Source: Chromera velia
Lineage: Eukaryota > Sar > Chromeraceae
Assembly: GCA_018398765.1 (NCBI GenBank)
Contig: JAHBMJ010000230.1
Span: 5,992-48,950, forward strand
DNA: 42,959 nucleotides
Direction: 5' to 3'
Numbering within the stretch: the stretch's first letter is position 1; each line of letters begins with the position of its first letter. A program made the translations under genes and the position numbers. Under the pieces are notes generated by a model that saw nothing but the letters and a program-made list of their open reading frames with translations, searched no databases and was not told the origin of the DNA. Of this stretch, positions 29,551 to 41,916 are shown one piece after another.

Positions 29551-30811
29551 GTTCTTCTCCTCACCCCTAACTGGATAGATCTGCCTGGTCAATGGATGGA
29601 TGGATGTTTTGTTTGTTTGTTTGTTTATGCATGTGCATGGTTGGACGCTGACGGGTGGGAGGGAGGGAGCATGCTGCGCGATGATCATGCAATGCATCAC
29701 TTCATTCAGTGCATGTCGACGAGGCATGCAAATCACTTCATAAAAACAGTTATGGGGACTGCACCGGAGTTATTTAAGCACCGTGCCTAGGCACCGTGCA
29801 AAGCCACGGTGCCTTTGGTGGTAAACTTTGCTGCAAATGTACTGTAATCGTGTGCAAACATGCACGTTACACTCATAAATTTGTCATTCATATACCCTGC
29901 ATGACGTAACTTTTTTTTTAGCCTTTTAAAATTGTGTTTCAATTTTGACTCTCTGTCACTGCATGTCTATCAGTCAGATTCACAGTGATGGATGCAGACT
30001 GTGAACTAGACTGTCAAACTACAGCTACTACCTACAGTCAGTGAGTGAACGACTCGATCAGTGGTATTAGTAGTATTCAAAGTTAGCACTGCTAGTCTCA
30101 GGCCAGTAAGTCATATATAATGATGATTGACAAAAATCAAGATTTCATCCATCATCATGATTATTATATATATACGCCATCGCCATCGGCTCATAGTCTA
30201 GCCTAGCGCTAGGCTTAGCGTCTAACGTTCGGTAAGTTAACACATAATTCTCAAATTGTATGTTCAAAGTCTTGCTTAGTACAAGTTTTAACAAGTTTTT
30301 CAAGTTATGTATGTTGTTTATGTGTGTAGATGTATAAACTTTTCTATAGAAACTTTTTAGCTAGGTAGTCTTCTAACTTCAAGGTAGAACTCAATCTAAA
30401 ATTAATGATGCTTCAACAAAAGAACTTATAACTAGACAGTCTAGACTCATAATTGAATTCTCATATGTGATTGAATCTAGACTTATCTAGACTAGTACTA
30501 AGACTACCCTTGCATGGGGCAACTATATACAGGTGTAACAAGAAATAAATTTATTCAAGAATCAAGATCTGATTCACCTGAAAACTATTTGTGAAAGCGT
30601 ACAAAACAAGCAAAAGTAAACAAAAGTGTCTTGATCAAGTTTATGCTAACAACAACGCAATGAAACCTAGAATGAAACCAAAGACGGCTGAAAGCCGACA
30701 CGTCGCAACAAAGGAACCGCTTCAAATCGATCGGGGCACTACTACAGGCCCAGCTGCAAGCAATACTCTTTCTCAGCTCCGGCATGTTAGCGCTTATTTA
30801 CAGTCAGGCGG
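29551..30811. other. Gene-poor flank right of the TIR element
   Basis: A (GGAT)n and (GTTT)n run at 29592-29626. From about 29850 to 30600 the DNA is AT-rich, with a loose inverted repeat of TATATAATGATGAT and its complement between 30113 and 30172. No gene supported. Confidence 0.5.
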
Positions 30812-31617
30812 CTACTGCTGCGGCATGGCAGAGAAGCTCTGGTCATGAGATAGAGGTGCATGTCCCGTCGCCCCCTCTCCGTTGTGAAGATGAGCGTTGT
30901 GTTGCACATACTCGGCACCTTGCTGCTGCTCCTGCTGGTACTGGAGATACTCCGCCCCTTCCTGTCCGGCTTCATAGCCGCCGTCCGTTTGAGAAATCTC
31001 TCCCTCACCCTCCTCCTCAATCACATCCTCCTCCTCAGCATATCCCTCCTCTCCCCCTCCCTCGCCCTCCTGCTGACCCCCACCCTCCTCGTACGTTCCT
31101 TCTGCCTCTGCCAAAGCCGATGCGTCGCCATCCCCAGCGGTCTTTCCAGCGATTTGCTCTCTGATTCTGATTGCCGTCGGGTGGTCTTTGGTGCGCACGT
31201 TGACGGAAGTCTGCGTATACATGCGCATGAGAGGAGTTTGCACACAAACACACAAACGATGTCGATCCACATATATATGCACATGAATCGGCAGGTTGCT
31301 CGCTCCTTTCCGTTCGAAGTGAAACACAAAGGTAGTGCAGGCAGCGAGAAGAAGGGAGGGATTCTGAACGAACGAACGAAACTTCAATGTGCACACCAGA
31401 TGCAAATAGGAAAAATGGACAAAAAGGTACCTTGCGAATCTAAAAGAATGAGAAGATGCAAGGATGGCAGCAAATCATCCAAGACCAACAAAGCAGCAGG
31501 AAGAAGAGACCTCTTTTTTCTTTCAAACACCCACTCACCCACCTGCATCTGGAGGAGCGTCTGCTCAACAATCGAGGCACGAGTCAGCGCCTGGCCGCTG
31601 TGCTGAGCTCTGATTTT
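30812..31617 (-). CDS. Acidic-tailed protein, last two exons
   Basis: Exons 31617-31543 and 31210-30812, in phase, with acceptors catctgcag and tatacgcag and donor gtgggt. The first reads KIRAQHSGQALTRASIVEQT then LLQMQ. The second begins TSVNVRTKDHPTAIRIREQI and continues into a long Glu/Gly-rich stretch (YEEGGGQQEGEGGGEEGYAE), a Gln/Tyr part and SFSAMPQQ before the stop; 157 residues are visible. The first 50 residues faintly recall the helix-strand part of Alba nucleic-acid-binding domains; this is weak. The 5' exons should lie between 31618 and 32150 but I could not place them. Confidence 0.55.
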
Positions 31618-32150
31618 CTGCAGATGGTATCATCATGCAGATCTTTGTGTCGGACAGGAAGAAAAGAAAACGAACGGTCACCAAAAAGTAGTAACACGTT
31701 TGTGCAAGGGAAGAAGAAGAGATGGACAGAACGGAGCTCCATTCTCTCATACTGCAAGCCAGGCACCCATGCTGGGAAGGAAAATGAAAGGCTTTCGAAA
31801 AAAAGAGCAACAGAAAAAGGGAACAAATTCTCGTCCCTTTTCAGTTCCAAAAGCGTCTGACAGCTGATTAACCATGCCACCGCGTAGAGGTTTTTGGCAT
31901 GCCACACACACGGCGACCTTCCGACCGAACTGTCTCCCGTCTCTCACTTCATGCATGCACCCTTCTTTCTACATGCACAGAAACCTAAACTCACACAACT
32001 TCCACCCGTCTTCCTTTTCCTACCGAAAGATGCCACCCAGGGACCCAAAACTTCATTGAATTGATTGACATGGAGCTGCTACCGAGAGGAGAGGCCGACG
32101 AGCCAGCCGCAATACCAGTACATGAATATCCATCCATGCATGCAGGCTGG
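31618..32150. other. Probable 5' part of the acidic-tailed gene, exons unresolved
   Basis: A short minus-strand stretch around 31956-31885 (FGRKVAVCVACQKPLRGG) ending at a gttaat could be an upstream exon, but no start or phase can be confirmed. Confidence 0.25.
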
Positions 32151-33892
32151 CTAGACGTCGGAAGGAAAGCCGGCCAACCGGCGGACCATTCCATCGTTGA
32201 AGGGCATCATGAAATTCCGTCCGTTGGTCACACACCACCTCTCTGCACCCGCGTTGTCTTGGGAGACGGTCAGCTGCAGTCAGGCAGACGGGGAGGGCCA
32301 AACGTTTTGCTTTGGAGGGAAGGATGGAGGGAAGGAAGGAAGGAAGGAAAGAAAGAAAGAAAGAAAGACAAGGGGGCGGAGTATAGAGACACAGACACAC
32401 AGAGGGAACCTCAGTCACTGATTGATCGATTGGTTGAGCTCTTGATTGATAGCCTGACTGCCTTCCTGATTGATCGACTGGTGACCCCCCCCCCCCGACC
32501 TGCAGTCCCAAGGCCTGTAGTACTTCTGTGATGACCACTCTCGTTTGGGGTGTCTTGAAACCGCCACTCGTGAGCACCTGCGCGGAGGAAAGGAGGGAGG
32601 AGAAAAGAAAGAAGGAAGAGAGGGTCGAAAAAACAGAAACCAGATTTGCACGCACCTACTGGGCGGGAACGTCTGAAGAGCTTTTCTAAGGAAGGAAGGA
32701 AGGGAGCGGCAGTAGAACACGCGGAGGGATCATAACCGCGAAACCACTAAAGCGCGGAATGAAAGGACACACATTGGCACTTGCAAGGAGCATAGAAGAA
32801 GGGAGAGGGGGGCAGAGAGTGGGAGCGAGAACGAAAGATGACGCCGATACGCACCATTTCCCCGTTAGTCTTGTGAATGGTGACAACGTCCGTGTTGTGC
32901 AGCCTCACTGCGAGTCGGCCTTCTCCATCCGTGTACACAACAGTTGAAAGAAACGCGACATCCTCCACAGGAAGCTTGGGGGCCCGCCCTCCTCCCCTGC
33001 CTCTAAACCCTCCTCCCCTACCCCTGAACCCGCCCCCTTCTCCTCCCCTCCCCCGTCCACGTCCGTTCATCGGTGGTCCCTGGTGGTACTGATGCGGGGG
33101 GGGCCCTCCTTGGAAATACCCTTGGTTGGGATGCCCCCCCATGGGGAGATGGTGCTGCTGGTACTGGTGCTGTGGAGGGAACTGCCCCCCGTGTTGGTTT
33201 TGTTGGAAGTGAGGGGGGTGGTGTGGACGTGCGCGTGTAAGTCGTGCTCCCCCCCCGAAGGAACCTCGGCCGTTGTGGTGATGGTGGCCTCCGTACTGAA
33301 TTGCACAAGAGACAACAGACAGGAAATATAGGAGCGGGGCTGACAGATACATTGGTAAATTGCGAGAGAACCGCGCAATGAAGTGCAGTAAGTCGCATTT
33401 GCACGGATGCACAGGAGGAAGAGGGATTGGATGTCAGAGCAGAAAGGCAGGATGGAGGAGAGAGAAGAGTTAGGGGGAGAAGAAGTGAGAGAGAACACAG
33501 AGAAGATACAGAGTGCAGCTACGAGAGCATCCGCGAAGTGGGGACAGCGACTGAAAGAAGGAACAGAGAGGGGGGGAAAAGGCAGAGGAAGGAAGAGAAG
33601 AAAAGGATTCGACCGTGAAGAGCACACCCACACCACCAGAGAGAGGGAGGGAGAGAAAGCTTACCGACTGGTGATGCCTCCCACCTCCACCTCCCCCTCT
33701 TCCCCTGGGTCCCCCCCTTCCCCCTCCTCCTCGGAATCCTCCTCCCCCATGTCCATGATGATTTGTGTGCTGATGTTTGTGGATGTTGTCTCCGTGGGTT
33801 TTGTTCGTTTTTCGCCCTCCGTGGTCCGCTTCTTTCTTCACAATGTCGTCAAGCGAGGTATTCAGCTTGGCCTCCAGGCTTTTATGTGACAT
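32151..33892 (-). CDS. RGG-rich nuclear RNA-associated protein with UAP56-binding-like motif and phage-like C-terminal domain
   Basis: Exons 33892-33665, 33295-32855, 32577-32500, 32273-32151; all GT-AG, all phase 0, 289 residues. Residues 5-21 (SLEAKLNTSLDDIVKKE) match the SLDDIIK UAP56-binding motif of mRNA-export adaptors such as ALYREF. Residues 45-180 are His/Gly-rich with RGG boxes and a Pro/Gln/His segment (QHQYQQHHLPMGGHPNQG, RGRGGGFRGRGGGR). From about 186 a compact domain starts: FLSTVVYTDGEGRLAVRLHN, TDVVTIHKTNGEM, LTSGGFKTPQT, WCVTNGRNFMMPFNDGM. The TDVV, GG(W/F)xT and DGM pattern is one I associate with small phage proteins of unknown function. Likely a nuclear RNP or export factor. 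Confidence 0.82.
32327..32370. repeat. (GGAA)n(GAAA)n in intron 3 of the RGG gene
   Basis: Reads TTTC/TTCC on the sense (minus) strand, in the intron between 32274 and 32499. Confidence 0.9.
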
Positions 33893-34711
33893 TTTCTTTG
33901 CGTTTAGGGTTTCTCACCCTCTGCGTTAAGAGAAAAAAGGCAGCCAAGAAAAGGAGACGGAAAGAAGAAATCTACAAAGGGGCGTGCTTCTTGTGCGCAA
34001 ACCTGACTACTATTGGAGTCTCGCGACGGAGCTTCTTCCTGACAGAGTGAATTTGCAGTCAAGGGAATATCAAGCGGACTGATTAGACAAAGTGTCCATT
34101 GAGGGGCACCACGTCGGAGTGAAAAAGATCGACGGAACTAGCTCGACAGCTGTTTCATTATTAATCATTTTCAGTCTGGGAGGATCGAACGAAAGACTAC
34201 GGCCCCAACTGGCATTTGCATGCAAACTGAAACTTTCATGCACATGGCCCCGAAAGGCAAGTTGAACGGGATGTGAAACGCACTTGGATCTTTGGCGAAT
34301 CTTCATGATCGATCGAATCCCCACCTCCCCTACACTCAATGATTCTCTGTGTTGATTGCATGCCTCTTTCAGCTTCTCAACCAAGCGAAAGAGGACTTTG
34401 CTGTTCTTTCCCTCAATTGCTACGGTCGACTAAGTTGCATTAGGAGAAGTGAGATTGGTTGGAGCTCGGGTGTCTGAGTCCTCCGAGTCGCGTCTCCTGC
34501 TGTCAAGACTACAAAGTTTCTCAGTTTCTATTGGTGGGGCAGCTGTGGGCGGGGAAGCAGAAGTGGAACAGAAGGTTTTCTTGAAAGCACCACTAACTAT
34601 TTGTTCGTTTCCTGCGGGAGGCTCTAGATCGGCTTTCCGGGAGAAGGTTGTCCGTTGCTTTAAAAAGTGCGCGTACGTGAATTTTTGTGAAGAACAGGAC
34701 GGGAGGACAAG
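33893..34711. promoter_or_regulatory. Shared upstream region of two divergent genes
   Basis: The minus-strand RGG gene starts at 33892 and the plus-strand NAF1 gene at 34712, leaving 819 bases that must hold both promoters and leaders. No TATA-like or other core element is convincing, and no RNA gene could be recognised. Confidence 0.5.
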
Positions 34712-36760
34712 ATGGCAAGCGGAACGCAAAATTCCCTTCTTGACCAGATGGAGCCATCCGATGAGCAGATTGCAGCTGAGCAGGAAGATCCGGGGGGTCC
34801 TGAAAGTTATCTGATGAGCGCGGGTGGCCCCAATGAGATGGACTTTGTTGGGTACCATGCTATGGTGAGTGTGCATGGGATGAAACAGAAGAAACCGGGA
34901 AGCATTTCAGTTCTCGCTGTTCGTGTTCTCTTTATTTGTGACACTGGGGGGTGCTGTGCCTTGGCACAGAACAGTAGAGAACAGAGTGTTGCTTATGCAA
35001 TAGCTGAGATTGCACTTCGCCTTCTCCTTTCTGACAAACGTAAATCTGGACAGTCCGGCGGGCAGTCTTCTCTTCTCTTCCCCCTTCGTGTCGCTGGCAA
35101 GGTTTCAATTTGCATCATTCTCTCCCCATCCTTCACGCGCGATCCTGCTTTTCCCGAAAGTCTCTTCCTGTTGTTCTTCATTGACTCTTCAGCAAAACCA
35201 CAGAACTAAGAAGACTGACTGTCTTCCGTCTGTGACCCTTATGACTCCTCGTGAGATTGCAGGCGGGAATGTCGGCTTTCCAAGGAAATCAAAAGTCAGG
35301 AAAAACAGGTACCATTCTCATCTCATGTCTCTGATGTTCTCCCAGCTCTTTTGTTCCTTTCTTCCAGTGTCCAAAAGCGTTGAGGTGCTAGCAAGAAGGG
35401 AAGAGAACTTAGGGTCTGGATGTGTGTGGCCCTCCTCCTCTCGTCACCATAGTGGAAAACCGTTTTGCCTGGAAGCAGACCGAATTTCCCAAACAAACAG
35501 AGTGCTATGATCAGCAGCACGTTTCTCTCTGTCTTCTTGTCCTGCGGCAATCTCCATCCCCTTCTCTGCTCCCAATGTGGAGGCCTCTCAGCAGGGGGAA
35601 AAGAAGTATGCATGAAGCCACAGGGGGAAGCAGGGCGGGAAAAGCATCCTTTCGGCCCAGCTTTTGTCTCTTTTGGCTTCCTCTCCCTCTCTTTGAAGTT
35701 GATAAATGATGGACATGCTTCCCCCCCTTTTTTGCTTTCTGCAGACCCGTTCAACCTTCCTCCTCTTCATCTTCGGCATCTTCGGCCTCAGCTTCAGCGT
35801 CAGCCTCAGCGTCAGCAGCGCCACAGCAGCCCCAGGGTGTTGGTGATTCTGACGATTCAGACGATGAGGAGGATGGGGAGGGGGGCAGTGGAGTGGTCGT
35901 GAAGGTGGAGGAAGAAGAGGACGACCTTATGTTGCCAGGATTTGAGGCTGCAGCGGCACTCAACGCTGCCGCCTCCTCCAGTGACCCTCCTCCAGTGTGG
36001 GGGGGGTCCTCATCCTCTTCCGCTCAGAAGCAGCAGCAAAGTGGAAAAAAGAATCCCCCCAATGTCCCTTCCTCCTCACTGCTTTCAGAACTGAATATCC
36101 CAGAGGCTCTGAGGGCACATGATCTGTCTGCCATCCTGAGGGCGGATGAGGAGGTGAGTGGGTGACGGGGGATGCTTTGGAAGTTAACGGCAATGATGCA
36201 CGCCGTGCAGAGATCACATGATAGAAACATACGCCGACTTTTGATGGAGAAAGAAGTCGGTTGATGACAGTGAGAAACACGTTGTTTGCATGAACTGGAG
36301 ACAGTAAACTCAAACAAGGCAAGGGCAAGTATGCCAGGGCATGACAGCTGTGCTTAGGAATTGTGCGGAGACATAGACGGGGGGAGCGAAAGAAGAAAGA
36401 GGAAGAAACTGTACTTACTGTCAAGAAGAGTGCACGCACGCGTTGGTCCGAAAAAGGAACTCTAGGCTCAGCAGAGCTACCACTGTCACCTACAGACAAA
36501 AATCGTAGCAACCCAAAAGGAAAAGACCTTTTCTTCATTCACTCTCCTCTCCTTTCTTCTCCTCTCCTCTGCCTGCTGCAGATGGGAACTCTTCTGAATG
36601 TCATAGCCAGCTCTGAAATTGCAACCGTACAGGGACGGGAGGTGAGCTTGTTGTGTCCCTGTTGCTGCCTGTGTTGTCTTCCTTTCTTCCTTCCTTTCTT
36701 CCTTTCTTCCTTCCTTTCTTCCTTTCTTTCTTTCTTTCTTTCTCTCTTTCTTTCTTTCTC

Positions 36761-36795
<35 letters not shown>

Positions 36796-36824
36796 CTCTC
36801 TCTCTCTCTCTTTCGTTCTCTTTT

Positions 36825-36860
<36 letters not shown>

Positions 36861-37183
36861 TTCTTTCTTTCGTTCTTTCGTTCTTTCATTCTTTCTTTCT
36901 TTCTTTCTTTCTTTCTTTTCTTTCCTCCCTTCCTTCCTTCCTTCCTTCGTGCTTTGCTCCTCATTCAAATGTGCTCGCATTTCGCTCTTTCTCTCCCAAC
37001 CTCTCAGTTTCTTGCTGCCTTTTATTTTCTCTTTTCTCCTCACTCTCTTCTTTCTCCTCCTCCTGGGCGCCCTTCGTGATTTGCCTACCAGCAGTCTGGG
37101 CGGTTTGGCTGGGAGACGTGGGGCTCGTACGACGCTTTCATTCATTCACTTCATCTCTTCTTGCTTGCACCTGCTCCGTTCAT

Positions 37184-37250
<67 letters not shown>

Positions 37251-40197
37251 GGCCTGGCCGTGTTCGATCTCGGGTCTGTCTGCTGTCTTCAGGACGGGCA
37301 CGTGATTGGAACGGTGAGTCCTCTCCCTTCTTCCCTTTCTTTTTCTTTCTTGTTTCCTCTTTTCTTTCCTCCCTATTTCGTCCCCTACTCCCACCCTCCT
37401 CAGTTGTTCACTCCCACTCTCCTTCCCTCGCCGCCTTTCCCCCCACCTTCCTGCCCGTCTCCTTCCTTTTCACCCTGCGCTCTTGCCCTCTTTGCTTCCA
37501 CCCGTCATTCTCCCTTCCTTCTGGTCCTGTAGAGAGCAAATCGCAAGGTGTGCAACGATTAACGTCTTTCGCTGACTTCCTTTACCGTGTGTCCATTCGT
37601 ACTTGTGGCCGGAGCCCTCCCACCCCGTCTATATCTGTGTGTATGTAAATCTGTGTATGCGCGCGCGCGCGTGCGTGTGTAAGTGTGTGTGCGTGTGAGT
37701 GTGTGTATGTTCATGCGTGCATGCGCGCGCGCGCGTTTGTGTCTGTGTGCGTGTGTGCGCACGCGCATGTGTGTAACCAACCACCCAGCATGCAGAGGTC
37801 ATTGGCAAACTTCCTTCTACTGTTTCCACTGCCAGGGTTTCCGATCTTACAATCTGTTGGTGTATGCATGCACATGAAGAAGACTCACCATGTCTTCTCT
37901 GTGAAACTCCCACAAAATGAATGAATGCAGGTCGGAGACGTGTTCGGCAGTGTGAACGCACCAATCTATGTCGTCACGATGCGACAGGGATCTCAAGAAA
38001 GAATCGAAAGTGAACTTGCAAAGGTCCGTTTTCTTTTGTTCTGCGTTCGTCTCTCTCCTTCATTTGGCCATTGTGACGCAGAAAGTACCTTCTTCGTCTA
38101 TTCTTCCAAATGTCGAAATAGGTGCTGTATGTGTGTGTGAATCGCTGTTCTTCTTCTGCCGTCCTTGCTGAACTTTGCTGACCCCACGATTCCTTTCATA
38201 TCTCTCCTCTCTACCTTCCTATGTATCTCTTTCTGGTGCGTCTGTCCTTCTGTGCCAGTCTTTCTGTCTCGAACAGTCCCGAAAGAAGTGCATGAATGTA
38301 TTGATACACAAAGATAGAGCGGCGCCTTCTCCCCTCACACTTAAGGGTCTTTGTTTGTGCATGTGAACAAACCGCGCGACACGACATGCAGGCCGCAACA
38401 GAGAAAGCGAAAGTGAAGGTCTACTGCCACAAGGCGTCAAGCTCCGTCGTGAGGGACAAGGCAGGCGATTTCCCGGATTATCTCCAGGGGTGGGTACGTG
38501 GGTGCATGGGTCTGTTTTTTTCCCCCCTGTCTGTCTGAATGTCTCCTCCCCCTTTGCGTCCTGCCCGCCCTTTCTTTGATCCCTCCCTCCCTGCCTTCTT
38601 TTTGGGTGTTTGTTTGTGGGGGGGAACGAGAGACGGGGGGTGGCAGGGGGGCAGCGCCCGGGTAGGCGATGGTGCGGGTGAGACTGGAGTTCGGCGAGAC
38701 GGCTACAAATGCAGGCAGGGGGACTGTTGATTTCTGTTGATCAGGTGACGAATTGATCAGTCACTCGTCTACGAGTCTGTCAGCGATCGATGCCATCAGG
38801 GCAACAATGTGAATAGAGTCTGTAGACGGGCAGATGCACTGAGTGCATGAGGAAGTGGGTTCGTCAGAACACGAAGAGGGGCAACCTGCAGATTTACCCC
38901 CCAAAAGGGCAAGGGAGGCACCGACAGAATTGCATCGAAAGAATGAGGATGGACTGGTCCGTTTTTCAGTTGAACAGCTGAATAGACTTCTTCTTGATTC
39001 TCCTCTTTCTCTGCAGGGGGCGCGCTGACATGTTTGTTGATTTTGGCGCCGCGGAAGAAGTGGTCAGTCAGCATACAGGGGAATTAAGAGGAAAGATGAA
39101 TGCAGCACTGTGAAAATAGAAGATTCTGCGATTTTGCGGTTCTGTTGCATGAAACTATTCGCCCTCCCGTACTATGCCAGTCTGATGCTCTCTCTCTCGC
39201 TTCTCTCTTTATTCGTCCGTGTGGAGAAACAGAACTCCTTTTCTGAATTGCAATCTTGCAGGACATCGAATCAGACGAAGATGTCATCTTCCAGGGAGGC
39301 GGCGCGGCGGCCGCGTCGGCTTCTGCTTCCTCATTCGCCCGTGGAGGCGCCGCTGCGGCTGCTGCGGGGCCCCGGAGGGCCTCGAGGGGCAGAGGGGGGG
39401 GTCGCGCGGCAATTGCCTCACTTCCTACTGACATGCAAGTAGCTGCTTTGGCGGTGAACGAGAGAGGTCGGGGTAGAGGAGGGAGGGCTGCTGGGAGAGG
39501 AAGAGGGCGAGGCGGGCTTCTGCAAGCTCCAGGAACTCTCAGGGGCCCCGGACAGCAACAACACCACTCTCGACAGCAATTCCCTACACCAGCAGAATTA
39601 GCAGCAGCACCTCCGATTGAACAAACAGTCCCCCAGGGACCAGTGGAGATTGAGCCTCAGTTTCACTTCCCTCCTCCCAGTTCGTTTGGAGCAGGTTCAA
39701 GGGTCCGGGTGACTGGGGGTCCGGCGGCGGGGGCAGCTGCTGCGGCTGCTCAGGCTGAGGCACCAGAGACGCAACAACCATCACCGACAGCACCCCCTGA
39801 ATTTGGCTATGTGCCCGAGAGACCCCTCCAGCATGCTTTGCCGGTACACGGCTCTCGCCCACCTCTCTTTAACGCACCCCCTGCTCTTCCCCCGGGCTTC
39901 GCGTTTGCCCCTCCTCCCATTCCCCCCATGCCGATTCCCCCGTTTGGTCAGATGCCGATGCCCCCAATGAATATGCAGATGCCCCCCCCCGGGCTTGCCT
40001 TTTCCTTTCCCGGCAGAATGCCCCACCCTCTCTCCATGATGGGAGCAGCAGCTGCAGCAGGCCCCCCTCCCGGTTTTGCTGTGCCCTCAAGGAGAAACCC
40101 TGAGGAGGCCGCCATGTTCAGAGACGCCCGTGAGATTGCAGAACAGCTGGATCGGGGGACGTTTGACGGAGACGGGGGAGATGCGCCGATGAAATAA
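34712..40197 (+). CDS. NAF1: H/ACA ribonucleoprotein assembly factor NAF1, about ten exons
   Basis: Exons: 34712-34864, 35263-35308, a small one near 35368-35412 (uncertain), 35745-36153, 36582-36641, 37251-37313, 37931-38023, 38392-38489, 39017-39059, 39262-40197. NAF1 escorts the pseudouridine synthase Cbf5/dyskerin during snoRNP assembly and is later replaced by GAR1. The Gar1/Naf1 core spans exons 5-8: GTLLNVIASSEIATVQG, LAVFDLGSVCCLQDGHVIGT, VGDVFGSVNAPIYVVTMR, KVKVYCHKASSSVVRDKAG; then DFGAAEEDIESDEDVIF, the acidic segment that follows the core in NAF1. Exon 4 is Ser/Ala-rich then acidic (DSDDSDDEEDGEGG). The last exon has poly-Ala, RGRGRGG boxes and a long Pro/Met-rich tail, as in other NAF1 proteins. 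Donor gtgggt at 38490 was chosen because it alone keeps the frame into exon 9. Confidence 0.88.
36662..36945 (+). repeat. (CTTT)n/(CCTT)n tract in the NAF1 intron after exon 5
   Basis: A long tract with CTCT and CGTT variants. Sense-strand pyrimidine-rich. Phe/Ser/Leu or Lys/Glu/Arg frames here are artefacts. Confidence 0.95.
37186..37249 (+). repeat. (CT)n(GT)n directly before a NAF1 splice acceptor
   Basis: The compound repeat runs straight into cag at 37248-37250, so the microsatellite itself forms the acceptor tract of exon 6. Confidence 0.95.
37640..37775 (+). repeat. (GT)n/(GC)n tract in the NAF1 intron after exon 6
   Basis: Alternating purine-pyrimidine GTGTGCGCGC sequence, of the kind that can adopt Z-DNA. 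Confidence 0.9.
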
Positions 40198-41916
40198 AAA
40201 GGGGGGGTGATGGGGATGCATCGAAGGGAAGGGAAGAGCGCGACCACCGTGTGAATTTTTGATACCGACGTCCATTTTTCTCTCTCTCTCATTCAGCCGA
40301 TGACACTGACCACAGAGGGAGTGCCTCCCTCCCTCCCTTCCTCGCACTCGACGGAGCCGAGTCGAGAGGTGCGTATGTGTGGTTCATCATGCGAAGCAAC
40401 CCTTCCTTCATTCCTCCCTTTAGTAGCTGTTCCTTCCTTTCTTGCACCATGCGCTGACAATTGATCTCCGCCTTGCGCACTTGCCTTGCCTGAACCCTCC
40501 GTCCTCCGTCTTGGTCCAGCGCTCTGATTTGATGACAGTCGGAGCCTGTTGATCCAGAGAAAGGAAACGAAAGGAATGGAAGGAACCTTCACAAAGCACA
40601 GACGCATGCCAGCAGTCTTGTTCCCGGCCGTCGTGTGACCCTTCTGACCCTCTTCCACCCCTTTCCCGCGTGCTTTCTGTTTTGTTCGGACGTGTGCCTG
40701 AATTTGCTGCTTGTCCCCTCACGATGGTTGGAAAAAAAAAATCAAAAGGATTCATCGCGTGGCTGCTCTTGCCCGGCGTTCTCGAGTCATGAATTAATGG
40801 AAAGACAGTTGCCAATTAACGAATCGGGGCATACTCTTATCTGTTTCCTGGCCGTTTGATCCACTTTTTCATCTCACTGCGTGGGGTCGAAATCGATTTA
40901 TGACCTGCTTCAATTTTTTTCTACTTGATACCCGATTAATCAGATTTTAGAATTCATTATTCATTTGAGACGTATAACTTAAAAAACGTCCAGCAAGACC
41001 CTAGGATCGACTAGAAAGGATCTAATTTGAACTCCAAATGAAAAGTGGTATATATCGGATTTTCCTAGAGATTTTCAAAATGATGTAGCATTGATTAATA
41101 GTATGATTGATAGGTGCCGCGCTAGGCCTTCTATTGATTGATTGATCAGTTTCGCACCTAGTTTCGCACTATTCTAGGCACGATTACAGCTCAGGCTGAT
41201 ACTTAATATGATGCTAAAATTTCATAAAAATATATATTGGGGGGTATATCATCTCATATGTATATATTATATTATATATAATCATTGATGATTGGACTTC
41301 AAAAAAGACATTATTTTCTAGATTATTTTTTGTTTTCATGATCGAAGCTTACATGCTCCACCGGCTTAGTCATTCATTCATTCATTCATATAGTAGCCCC
41401 TAAATGCCCCTAATACATCCTATATTATATTAAACATGTAAAGCAGATTTTAGCAAAGACTGCAAAGTACCTATAGGCGTCAGCTAAAGAAAAAAAAAAA
41501 GAAAAAAAAAATAAGCGATCAGAGGAGATTTTTTTTTTTTTTCTTTCTTTTTTTACTTTTTTACCTTGAATAACATTTAACAACAGTTGTTCAACACATG
41601 AACAACACTTGTACAACACTTAAACCTAGCAAAATACTGGCAAGGACAGGGTTAGCGCTATGAAGTAGCTTGGCATGGGTGGCAGACTACGTCCTATGAA
41701 TCAGCATCATTTACCAGATCATTTATGCGCAAGCATGCCACTCTGAAAGTAGAAGAGTTAGAAAAGAAACATCCTGGTTGAATTAAATCTAAATTAACGT
41801 GAACTACTGTTGTAAAGAACCGAACTGCCTCGTGCGTTGCCGCCGAACGCTAGACGCCTATTCATAGTCTCTTTGAATTTCGTCAGGTATGAATCTGAAT
41901 TTTGAACAATTAAATC
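40198..41916. other. NAF1 3' flank and AT-rich spacer
   Basis: The NAF1 stop is followed by AAAAAGG and a G7 run. From about 40880 to 41640 the DNA is AT-rich, with (CATT)n at 41372-41388 and A- and T-runs at 41488-41563. Short repeats of ACAACACTT occur at 41600-41625. No gene supported. Confidence 0.5.

Noticed and set aside
30860..31606. Leu-rich 248-residue plus-strand frame resembling membrane segments
   Set aside because: Antisense of the Glu/Gly-rich acidic tail; GAG/GAA read backwards gives CTC/TTC.
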